Assembly: GCA_003557085.1 (NCBI GenBank)
Contig: PWPR01000205.1
Coordinates: forward strand, 1 to 6,157
DNA from: Clostridia bacterium
Lineage (GTDB): Bacteria; Bacillota; UBA994; PWPR01
Direction of reading: 5' to 3'
DNA length: 6,157 nt
The notes beneath the pieces are model-generated. The model was not told the DNA's origin, ran no database searches, and saw only the letters and a list, made by a program, of their open reading frames with translations. Both the position numbers and the translations under genes were made by a program. Shown here piece by piece: positions 1-5,123 of this stretch. The first letter of the stretch is position 1, and each line of letters opens with the position of its first letter.

Positions 1-183
1 AACCTGAACACGGAGTTTTTCTTCCTTTTTCTTCAGTTTTTCATTCTCCTTTTTCAGCTGATCTTCTTCAAGTTCTAACTTTTCAATCGCATGCACCAGG
101 TCCACATTTTCTTTTTCAATGTTCTCTTTCTGCTGATTCAGCTGCCGTCTTTTGGCCGAATTATCATTTTTCTCTTTTTCCAT
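1..183 (-). CDS. Lysine/glutamate-rich coiled-coil protein, N-terminal part (runs off the left edge)
   Basis: The frame opens at an ATG at 181-183 and stays open for 61 codons to the window edge, so the C-terminal part is missing. A strong Shine-Dalgarno (AGGAGG) lies 7 bases upstream, inside the loop of a small hairpin. The protein begins MEKEKNDNSAKRRQ and continues as heptad-like repeats of Leu/Ile/Val among Lys, Glu and Gln from about residue 20 to the edge, so an amphipathic coiled coil is likely. No signal peptide or membrane segment is seen. All five Gln codons are CAG and four of seven Leu codons are CTG, whereas neighbouring genes favour CAA and TTA, which hints at a foreign origin. 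It lies just downstream of a truncated transporter gene, so a transposase or other mobile-element protein is possible (some IS66-type transposases start with a coiled coil). That is inference, and the family is not recognised. Confidence 0.7.
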   Translation of the reverse strand, partial: MEKEKNDNSAKRRQLNQQKENIEKENVDLVHAIEKLELEEDQLKKENEKLKKKEEKLRVQV

Positions 184-184
184 A

Positions 185-201
185 TTGGCACCTCCTGCCA
201 A
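185..201 (-). promoter_or_regulatory. Ribosome binding site presented in a hairpin loop
   Basis: On the minus strand TTGGCA and TGCCAA form a perfect 6-bp stem around the 5-base loop GGAGG, the core of the Shine-Dalgarno of the coiled-coil gene. The stem ends one base before the start codon, so folding would hold the ribosome binding site in a tight loop. The repeat is seen directly. A role in limiting translation, as described for some transposase messages, is inference. Confidence 0.5.
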
Positions 202-244
202 AAAGTTAATTTTTACTTCTCAAATTTAATTATAGGTTATGCAC

Positions 245-337
245 TCAACTGTACTTTATTATTGCTTGCATAATTGTGAAAGCCAATGCTGACATGAGCA
301 TAAACATTATGGCTTTGGTTTTGTTATCTGCATTCAT
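245..337 (-). pseudogene. Truncated DMT/EamA-family transporter, first 30 codons only
   Basis: A 30-residue peptide is encoded from the ATG at 335-337 to a TGA at 245-247. After a short polar start (MNADNKTK) it forms a hydrophobic segment containing MSALAFTIMQA and ending IIKYS, which resembles the first membrane helix of drug/metabolite (DMT, EamA) transporters. Those proteins are usually about 300 residues with ten helices, so nearly all of it is missing. It keeps a good promoter (375-403) and an AAGGAAG ribosome binding site near 354-360. An in-frame GTG at 347-349 is an alternative start. The stop falls where the transporter-like sequence ends and a non-coding stretch leads into the foreign-looking coiled-coil gene, so disruption by insertion or deletion is likely. 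The family call rests on a short N-terminal match by eye. Confidence 0.55.
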
Positions 338-374
338 ATATTTATTCACTTCTTCCTTTTAATATTCATCAAGT

Positions 375-403
375 AGTATAATGAATGATTGAGGATGATT
401 CAA
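375..403 (-). promoter_or_regulatory. Sigma-A-type promoter for the truncated transporter
   Basis: On the minus strand TTGAAT (398-403) and TATACT (375-380) are separated by exactly 17 bases, a near-consensus housekeeping promoter. The predicted start near 368 gives a leader of about 30 bases to the remnant ATG. The -35 lies immediately after the stop codon of the upstream DUF4230 gene. Transcription from here would run into the coiled-coil gene. Confidence 0.65.
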
Positions 404-404
404 G

Positions 405-983
405 TTAATTTATAATAACTGTTTCAAAACCTAAGTTTCTTAAAATTCTTGTTAATAATATTTGGCCACTTTCTTCTGCCCTATCAAGCACGCCTAATCG
501 TAAGGCTTTGCTTTCAAGCTCTGTTGAAAAGTTTTCAAGTGCTAAGAATAGGTCCTCATTTCTTACTCGATTAAATAAGGCATCACTTTCACTATATGGA
601 TTGTAACTTAAAAACTCTATTGATGTAATTTGGAAGTTTGGTAAAGCTATTTCAATAGCACTATTCTCTAAATCAAGAGAGGTAATCTCTGCATGATTTA
701 AGTCAACTCCAGCTTTTACTTTTGCTTCAATTGTAAAAATAAAGGACTTAGTGGTCAGGGGGATTACTATATTTCTAAATGTTTTATGTTCAGTAAATTC
801 TACAATATCATGAAAATACATTTCTAAAGTATTAAGCTCGCCAATATCTTGAATGCTCTCTAGGACTGTAGAAAAAGTTAAGACAGTATTTTCTTCAGCT
901 GTTCTAAGTGAATATATCCATACACCCTGCATTACAATGGCAATAATGAGTATTAGGATTAAAATTGTGTTATTTCTTTTCAT
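405..983 (-). CDS. Membrane-anchored DUF4230 family protein
   Basis: The 192-residue product begins MKRNNTILILI, with one hydrophobic segment at about residues 6-25 and no obvious signal-peptidase site. It is probably an N-terminal anchor with the remaining ~165 residues outside the cytoplasmic membrane. The soluble part resembles DUF4230: a GELNTLEM stretch near 48-55, a beta-rich segment leading to KVKAGVDL (88-95), IALPNFQI (112-119) and a helical C-terminus with LDRAEESGQILL (166-177) before LGFETVIIN. The biochemical function of this family is unknown. The ATG at 981-983 is chosen because AGAGGTG lies 6 bases upstream; an upstream in-frame GTG at 990-992 is part of that Shine-Dalgarno. 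It follows the cyclophilin terminator and has its own promoter. No terminator is seen after it. Confidence 0.8.
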   Translation of the reverse strand: MKRNNTILILILIIAIVMQGVWIYSLRTAEENTVLTFSTVLESIQDIGELNTLEMYFHDIVEFTEHKTFRNIVIPLTTKSFIFTIEAKVKAGVDLNHAEITSLDLENSAIEIALPNFQITSIEFLSYNPYSESDALFNRVRNEDLFLALENFSTELESKALRLGVLDRAEESGQILLTRILRNLGFETVIIN

Positions 984-1011
984 ATTGTTCACCTCTTTTA
1001 AGATGTTATCT

Positions 1012-1039
1012 ATTATATAGTATTTCCTCTAAATGTAAA
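1012..1039 (-). promoter_or_regulatory. Sigma-A-type promoter for the DUF4230 gene
   Basis: On the minus strand TTTACA (1034-1039) and a perfect TATAAT (1012-1017) are spaced 16 bases apart. The -35 overlaps the end of the T-rich tail of the cyclophilin terminator, so the DUF4230 gene starts a new transcription unit. Confidence 0.65.
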
Positions 1040-1064
1040 ATAAAAACCACTTCCTTAGAAGTGG
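1037..1064 (-). terminator. Intrinsic terminator after the cyclophilin gene
   Basis: On the minus strand CCACTTC and GAAGTGG form a perfect 7-bp stem with a 4-base loop (TAAG), followed by TTTTTATTTT. It starts 7 bases past the cyclophilin stop codon and is a standard Rho-independent terminator. There is no T-run on the plus strand, so it is one-directional. Confidence 0.88.
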
Positions 1065-1071
1065 CTAGTTG

Positions 1072-1605
1072 CTAAACAGTTTTTGGATCATCGTAAGTTG
1101 CATCTTTTGTATCTACTTTGATAGTCTTTATCTTAGGTGGGTTTGCTGGCGTACCCATGTTTAAATTACTAAGAGGAGTTTTGCTAATATATTCAGCTGC
1201 TTCATAACCTTCAGTGACTTTTCCAAAGGCAGCATACTCTCCATCTAAATGAACATGAGTTCCAAGCATAACAAAGAATTGTGAACCTGCAGAATTAGGA
1301 CTCATGCTTCTAGCCATCGATAATACTCCAGGAGTGTGTTTTAAAGTATTTTGCTTAAAGCCATTACTGCTAAACTCTCCTTTAATACTATAGCCAGGTC
1401 CAGCTGTTCCATTGCCTTTGGGGCATCCACCTTGGAGGACAAAGCCTGGAATTATTCTATGGATAGTCAATCCATCATAAAAGCCTTCATTAGCAAGTTT
1501 AATGAAGTTATTAACAGTATTTGGAGCAAACTCTGGGTAAAGCTCCCCAAATAGAATTTCTCCACTTTCCATTTCAATTTCAAAAGTTGGCAATGTATTT
1601 TCCAT
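1072..1605 (-). CDS. Peptidyl-prolyl cis-trans isomerase, cyclophilin type
   Basis: This 177-residue protein is a single cyclophilin domain that catalyses cis-trans isomerisation of X-Pro bonds and assists folding. Visible motifs are FAPNTVNNF (26-34), HRIIPGFVLQGG (49-60) with the catalytic Arg50, GVLSMAR (93-99), NSAGSQFFV (104-112) and LDGEYAAFGKV (120-130). The position of the cyclosporin-contacting Trp of human cyclophilin A appears to be His119; absence of that Trp is common in bacterial members. There is no signal peptide or lipobox, so it should be cytoplasmic, and the length is normal for a single-domain form. The ATG is preceded by AAAGGAGAG at good spacing. It begins 14 bases after the dehydrogenase gene stops, so the two are probably co-transcribed, and it ends at a strong terminator. 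Confidence 0.95.
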   Translation of the reverse strand: MENTLPTFEIEMESGEILFGELYPEFAPNTVNNFIKLANEGFYDGLTIHRIIPGFVLQGGCPKGNGTAGPGYSIKGEFSSNGFKQNTLKHTPGVLSMARSMSPNSAGSQFFVMLGTHVHLDGEYAAFGKVTEGYEAAEYISKTPLSNLNMGTPANPPKIKTIKVDTKDATYDDPKTV

Positions 1606-1619
1606 TTTTATTCTCTCCT

Positions 1620-2609
1620 TTAATATTCACTTTCTAAATCAACAATATTAATTAGACTTCTATTATGATATAAGTTGCTGATGTTTTCAATAACTGGATC
1701 CCATCTATTTAAGTCACTCATAGGTGAAGCTGCTCTATGTGGGCTCAGTATTACATTATCTAAAGTATCAAACGGTAAGTTAAAAGGATATTTTTTATCT
1801 CCTTTTTCGCGTAAATCTGCTTCATGCCAAAAAACATCTAAAGCTGCACCAGCAATAATGTTTTCTGATAGTGCCTCAAACAGATCTTCTTCAACAAAAG
1901 TATCGCCCCTGCCAATATTAACAATTAGACCATTTTTACCTAGAAGTAATAGTAGCCTCTTATTAATAAGACCTGTTGTTTCTTTAGTAGAAGGTAGCGT
2001 AGAGATAATTATATCTGATTTAGCAAAAAACTCTTCTATTTTTAAATAGCCATATGTTTTATAGATATTAGGATAACTATCGTCTAAGTTACTTCTTTTA
2101 CAAGCTATAATTTTAGACTCAAAGCCACTTAAAAATTGGGCAACCTTTAAACCAACATGTCCTAGACCTAAAATGCCGATAGTGTTGTTTCTAAGAGGAA
2201 TATTTTCTCTGCTAGTAAAACCATCTCTCCAAAGTCCATCTCTAACTGCTTTATCATGTACAATAATTGTATTTGCCAAACTTAGCAAAAGAGCTACTCC
2301 ATGTTGGGCTGTAAAATAGGAATTACCATGACAATTAGCCAGTTGAATATTGTGCTTTTTAAATAGTTTTATCAAGTGCTGGACACCTGCGCCGGGGTTT
2401 TGGAATAACTTCATTCTCTTAGACGCTAATAAAAGCTCCTCGCTAGGCCTCCAGCCAACTATAACATCAACTTGATGTAAACTTGCTAAAGAGACGAGAT
2501 TACTTTCACTAATATCAGTAGGAAAAATAAGCTCTATATTAGTATCGATATTTTCTTCCAAGTATTCTTTTAACTTTTGCGGAACTTGCCATATAAATAA
2601 TACCTTCAT
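1620..2609 (-). CDS. D-isomer-specific 2-hydroxyacid dehydrogenase family protein
   Basis: This 329-residue NAD(P)-dependent oxidoreductase probably interconverts a 2-oxoacid and a D-2-hydroxyacid in the cytoplasm; the substrate cannot be read from sequence. The split catalytic domain shows NPGAGVQHL (71-79). The nucleotide-binding fold has GILGLGHVG (145-153), with GxGxxG at 148-153. Catalytic candidates are Arg234 in NIGRGD, Glu263 after ALDVF and His291 in SPHRA. The residues after the second beta strand (CKRSN, 170-174) are basic where NAD-specific enzymes usually have Asp, so NADP(H) preference is possible. The ATG at 2607-2609 is chosen because AAAGGAG lies just upstream; an open 53-codon extension would overlap the reductase gene and does not resemble the family. 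It is placed between the aldo/keto reductase and cyclophilin genes on the same strand. Confidence 0.92.
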   Translation of the reverse strand: MKVLFIWQVPQKLKEYLEENIDTNIELIFPTDISESNLVSLASLHQVDVIVGWRPSEELLLASKRMKLFQNPGAGVQHLIKLFKKHNIQLANCHGNSYFTAQHGVALLLSLANTIIVHDKAVRDGLWRDGFTSRENIPLRNNTIGILGLGHVGLKVAQFLSGFESKIIACKRSNLDDSYPNIYKTYGYLKIEEFFAKSDIIISTLPSTKETTGLINKRLLLLLGKNGLIVNIGRGDTFVEEDLFEALSENIIAGAALDVFWHEADLREKGDKKYPFNLPFDTLDNVILSPHRAASPMSDLNRWDPVIENISNLYHNRSLINIVDLESEY

Positions 2610-2615
2610 TATTTT

Positions 2616-2632
2616 CTCCTTTATAAAAGGAG
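2616..2632 (-). promoter_or_regulatory. Hairpin covering the dehydrogenase ribosome binding site
   Basis: On the minus strand CTCCTTT and AAAGGAG form a perfect 7-bp inverted repeat around a 3-base TAT loop. The AAAGGAG arm is the Shine-Dalgarno of the dehydrogenase gene. The CTCC part of the other arm is shared with the 3' arm of the neighbouring terminator-like hairpin, so the two structures compete. The repeats are seen directly; regulation is inferred. Confidence 0.4.
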
Positions 2633-2648
2633 CGGTTATCACCGCTCC
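2625..2648 (-). terminator. Terminator-like hairpin between reductase and dehydrogenase genes
   Basis: On the minus strand GGAGCGGT and ACCGCTCC form a perfect 8-bp GC-rich stem with a GATA loop, followed by TTTT. It begins 8 bases after the reductase stop. The U-tract is short, so it may only partly terminate and allow read-through to the dehydrogenase and cyclophilin genes, or protect the 3' end of a processed message. No convincing promoter was seen between it and the dehydrogenase ATG, which favours leaky read-through. Confidence 0.65.
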
Positions 2649-2655
2649 AAAATAT

Positions 2656-3795
2656 CTATTCAGATAAAACTTTATGAATCTCTTTAAACTCTTTTGGAAT
2701 ATTAATTCCTTGAGGACATTCACTGATGCATTTTCCACACTCAATACACTTACTAGCATCAATACCATTTTCCATTAATGCTTGATAAGATTTTTTGGCT
2801 TGTTCTATATTGTCAAACATAAAAGCATTATTATACCTTGTAAATATATTAGGAATATTAATGTCCTCTGGACAAGGTAAACAATATTCACAACCAGTGC
2901 AATCTACTTTAATTCTGTCTAAATAAACTTCTCTAACTCTCTTTATGATGGCCAACTCTTCTGGAGTAAGTGAATCAACTTCCATTTCCTTGGCAACATC
3001 AACATTTTCAATTACATGTTCCATGGTGCTCATGCCACTTAAAACAGTAATTACTTCTTTAAAATTGCCAACCCATCTTAAGCACCACTCAGCTGGAGTT
3101 CTCTTGTAGTTAGCTTCATCCCAAATTTGCATAATATCATCAGGCACATTATTTGTTAAGCTGCCACCACGTAGAGGTTCCATTACTATGCTACCAATTC
3201 CTCTTTCATAAGCATAGCGCATACCTTCTAAACCAGCTTGATATTCTGTATCCATGAAGTTTAATTGGATTTGAGTGAAATCCCATGGATAAGAATTAAT
3301 AATTTCCTTAAAAACCTCCAGCTTGTCATGGAAAGAAAATCCAATATATTTTATTTTGCCCTTTGCTCTAGCTTCTTCTAAAAACTTAATTACTCCAAGA
3401 TCTTGGATTTGTGTCCATCTTTCCTTATTGAGGGCATGTAAAAGATAAAAGTCAATTTGCTCAACTTCTAACTTTTCAAGCTGCTCATCTAAATATTTCT
3501 CAAAATCTTCATACTTTTCTACGAGCCACACAGGATGTTTAGTAGCAAGATGTACTTTTTCTCTATAACCATCTTTTAATACTTTTGCGACAAATTTTTC
3601 GCTAACTCCTTGATGGTATGGATAGGCAGTGTCGATGTAATTAACACCATTATCTATTGAATAGCGAATCATCTTCATTGAATCATCTTCATTTATCTTA
3701 CTAGTATCATTATCAAAGTGAGGCAAACGCATGCATCCAAATCCTAAGACAGATATATCTTCGCCTTCAATATTTGGGAATACTCTATAATTCAT
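2656..3795 (-). CDS. Aldo/keto reductase with C-terminal 4Fe-4S ferredoxin domain
   Basis: This 379-residue protein pairs an aldo/keto reductase barrel (about 1-285) with an iron-sulfur C-terminus, a layout frequent in anaerobic bacteria. The barrel shows GFGCMRLP (18-25), YIDTAYPYHQG (53-63) and the usual catalytic set: Asp55, Tyr60 (or Tyr58), Lys86 in ATKHP and His120 in LLHAL. The tail carries CTGCEYCLPCP (299-309) and CIECGKCISECP (350-361), eight cysteines suited to two [4Fe-4S] clusters. The clusters suggest electron exchange with ferredoxin or a similar carrier; the substrate is unknown. No signal peptide is present. The ATG at 3793-3795 has AGGAGG at ideal spacing; an open 26-codon upstream extension covers the promoter and is rejected. 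It is the first gene of a probable unit with the dehydrogenase and cyclophilin genes. Confidence 0.94.
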   Translation of the reverse strand: MNYRVFPNIEGEDISVLGFGCMRLPHFDNDTSKINEDDSMKMIRYSIDNGVNYIDTAYPYHQGVSEKFVAKVLKDGYREKVHLATKHPVWLVEKYEDFEKYLDEQLEKLEVEQIDFYLLHALNKERWTQIQDLGVIKFLEEARAKGKIKYIGFSFHDKLEVFKEIINSYPWDFTQIQLNFMDTEYQAGLEGMRYAYERGIGSIVMEPLRGGSLTNNVPDDIMQIWDEANYKRTPAEWCLRWVGNFKEVITVLSGMSTMEHVIENVDVAKEMEVDSLTPEELAIIKRVREVYLDRIKVDCTGCEYCLPCPEDINIPNIFTRYNNAFMFDNIEQAKKSYQALMENGIDASKCIECGKCISECPQGINIPKEFKEIHKVLSE

Positions 3796-3814
3796 TATTT
3801 TCCTCCTAGTCAAA

Positions 3815-3843
3815 CTTTTCGAATTATTAAGGTTATCGAAAAG
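3815..3843 (-). promoter_or_regulatory. Inverted repeat between the -10 box and ribosome binding site of the reductase gene
   Basis: CTTTTCGA and TCGAAAAG are perfect 8-bp inverted arms separated by 13 bases. The first arm directly abuts the -10 hexamer and covers the predicted transcription start; the second lies just upstream of the ribosome binding site. This position fits a repressor operator or an mRNA 5' hairpin. No T-run follows, so it is not a terminator. The binding factor is unknown. Confidence 0.45.
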
Positions 3844-3873
3844 ATTATACCATTTTATATACATTATTATCAA
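3844..3873 (-). promoter_or_regulatory. Extended -10 promoter for the reductase operon
   Basis: On the minus strand TTGATA (3868-3873) and a perfect TATAAT (3844-3849) are spaced 18 bases apart. A TG dinucleotide one base upstream of the -10 gives TGGTATAAT, an extended -10 element. Predicted start is near 3837, giving a leader of about 40 bases. Confidence 0.75.
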
Positions 3874-3888
3874 GGTAAGACCCAGTTA

Positions 3889-3897
3889 TGGTATAGT
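3889..3897 (+). promoter_or_regulatory. Extended -10 element for the methyltransferase gene
   Basis: TGGTATAGT provides an extended -10, with TATAGT at 3892-3897. No good -35 hexamer is present at 16-18 bases; that region (3868-3874) coincides with the -35 of the divergent reductase promoter. The predicted start is about 20 bases before the chosen ATG. Confidence 0.5.
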
Positions 3898-3924
3898 AGA
3901 CTTAGAAAAATGGTGGAGATTATT

Positions 3925-4524
3925 ATGAAAGAACTACATAAATACTTAAAAGAAATCAATCAGCATACTGAAAAAATTACACTAGCTAAATTTGCTGGGG
4001 ATATGCTTGAACCTACTTTTGGCAAGTACCTAGGAAACTTTGTAAATATTATGCTATATACTTGCCGACCAAAAAGTATTTTGGAACTAGGGCTGGGCAG
4101 TGGGTATGTTACAAGCATTTTAGCCTCATATGCAAAAAACATGAATGGAAAATTACTAAGCGTAGATATAGCTAAAGAAAAAATTGATAGAGCAAGAAAT
4201 GAACTATCAATATATAATGATGTTATGGAGCTAATAGAGTATGATATTGTTGATTATTTAGAAGAGAGTAACGATAGATATGATTTGATAGTTCAAGACA
4301 GTAATCCATATATTTATAAGAAAACACTTGCTAACATAGCTAACTTGCAAACAAAGGGAGATGTGCTACTAATTCATGATGCGAATGTGTATCTCAATGA
4401 ATACTGCCCTGAAGATTTAAAAAGTGTAATGGAAGAGTTTAATGAGTATTTAATAAACTTTAGCCTATATCAAGCTTCACTAATAGACTTAGAAGATGGT
4501 CTCTGGTTTTGTGTTAGGAGTTAG
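3925..4524 (+). CDS. Class I SAM-dependent methyltransferase, O-methyltransferase-like
   Basis: This 199-residue protein has a Rossmann-type SAM-binding fold. Motif I is ILELGLGSG (52-60), the acidic residue expected to contact the SAM ribose is Asp81 in LLSVDIA, and later strands are YDLIVQDSN (119-127) and DVLLIHDANV (146-155). The arrangement resembles small catechol-type O-methyltransferases, but the metal-binding Asp and Asp-Asn pattern is not clearly conserved, so the acceptor and even O-methylation are uncertain. It is probably cytoplasmic. The ATG at 3925 is chosen because GGTGGAG lies 7 bases upstream; an in-frame ATG at 3910 has no ribosome binding site. It is transcribed divergently from the reductase and its 3' end overlaps the deformylase gene by 11 bases. 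Confidence 0.87.
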   Translation: MKELHKYLKEINQHTEKITLAKFAGDMLEPTFGKYLGNFVNIMLYTCRPKSILELGLGSGYVTSILASYAKNMNGKLLSVDIAKEKIDRARNELSIYNDVMELIEYDIVDYLEESNDRYDLIVQDSNPYIYKKTLANIANLQTKGDVLLIHDANVYLNEYCPEDLKSVMEEFNEYLINFSLYQASLIDLEDGLWFCVRS

Positions 4525-5029
4525 TGTGTTCATTTAAGTACTCAGCACGTGACCAGATATCTCTTAAGGAAAGCACTCTGTCTATTGATAAGATTCCATC
4601 AAGGTGATCTATCTCGTGTTGTAGAAGTTCTGACCAGTCATTACTAAAATCTTCTTGATAATATTTTCCTTGTTCATCATAATATTCTACAGTTATATTT
4701 TTGCTTCTATATATATGAGCCATTATATTAGGTAAGCTAAAACAATCATCAAACATTTTAATGCTATCTAAGCTGTAGGAAGTAATAATCGGGTTAATAA
4801 AATATTTATTCTCATTCCCATCCATATTGATGCAAATTGCTCTTTTAAGAATGCCGATTTGTGGAGCAGCGACTCCTCTACCAAAGCCATTTTCTTTTTT
4901 AAAATTAGCAAGTGTATCAGCTAAGTCTCTAAGCAGACTTGTATCTTCTTTGGATAGTGGAAAACCTATTTCACACGATTTTTGTCTAAGTAATCCATTG
5001 CCAAGGAGAAAAATTTTTCTAACTGACAT
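4514..5029 (-). CDS. Peptide deformylase family protein, divergent
   Basis: This 171-residue protein belongs to the peptide deformylases, metalloenzymes that remove the N-formyl group from new proteins. Motif 1 is intact as GRGVAAPQIG (50-59, Gln57). Motif 3 is intact as QHEIDHLDG (137-145), with metal ligands His138 and His142 and catalytic Glu139. Motif 2 is degenerate: the usual EGCLS reads DDCFS (94-98), keeping the metal ligand Cys96 but replacing Gly with Asp. Catalysis is therefore plausible, but it may be a secondary, specialised deformylase rather than the housekeeping copy. It is not beside a methionyl-tRNA formyltransferase gene, the common partner. The ATG at 5027-5029 has AAGGGTG 6 bases upstream; a GTG at 5036-5038 overlaps that site. 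It is convergent with the methyltransferase gene and overlaps its last 11 bases. Confidence 0.88.
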   Translation of the reverse strand: MSVRKIFLLGNGLLRQKSCEIGFPLSKEDTSLLRDLADTLANFKKENGFGRGVAAPQIGILKRAICINMDGNENKYFINPIITSYSLDSIKMFDDCFSLPNIMAHIYRSKNITVEYYDEQGKYYQEDFSNDWSELLQHEIDHLDGILSIDRVLSLRDIWSRAEYLNEHTNS

Positions 5030-5060
5030 GAAATTCACCCTTTCTTTAGGTATAATAATG

Positions 5061-5090
5061 TTGTAGTATTATTCGATAAAGTATTAAAAT
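5061..5090 (+). promoter_or_regulatory. Possible promoter for the racemase gene
   Basis: TTGTAG (5061-5066) and TAAAAT (5085-5090) are spaced 18 bases apart, a weak sigma-A match about 33 bases before the racemase ATG. The AT-rich intergenic region must also hold the divergent deformylase promoter, for which no convincing hexamer pair was found. Confidence 0.3.
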
Positions 5091-5123
5091 TTCCTTTATT
5101 AAATACATCATGGAGGTATAAAA

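Noticed and set aside
91..273. Hydrophobic plus-strand open frame of 60 codons
   Set aside because: It is mostly the antisense of the Lys/Glu-rich coiled-coil gene, which has a strong ribosome binding site on the other strand; Phe/Leu-rich content is expected from the complement of AAA and GAA codons, and no ribosome binding site precedes it.
281..315. AAGCCA / TGGCTT inverted repeat
   Set aside because: It lies within the coding remnant of the transporter, with a long loop and no T-run; probably chance.
984..992. GTG start for the DUF4230 gene three codons upstream
   Set aside because: The GTG is part of the AGAGGTG Shine-Dalgarno that serves the ATG at 981-983.
1351..1554. Plus-strand open frame opposite the cyclophilin gene
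   Set aside because: It is antisense to a clearly conserved cyclophilin coding region and has no ribosome binding site or recognisable motif; similar antisense frames at 1675-2049 (+), 3960-4142 (-), 4827-5066 (+), 5046-5234 (-) and 5681-5908 (-) were rejected for the same reason.
2610..2768. 53-codon N-terminal extension of the dehydrogenase frame
   Set aside because: It overlaps the C-terminal iron-sulfur coding region of the reductase in another frame, passes through the terminator hairpin and does not resemble the family; the ATG at 2607-2609 has a good ribosome binding site.
3796..3873. 26-codon N-terminal extension of the reductase frame
   Set aside because: It covers the promoter and the inverted repeat, and the ATG at 3793-3795 is preceded by AGGAGG.
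3910..3924. Upstream ATG for the methyltransferase gene
   Set aside because: No ribosome binding site precedes it, and the bases after it form the GGTGGAG site for the ATG at 3925.
5030..5038. GTG start for the deformylase gene three codons upstream
   Set aside because: The GTG lies within the AAGGGTG Shine-Dalgarno that serves the ATG at 5027-5029.
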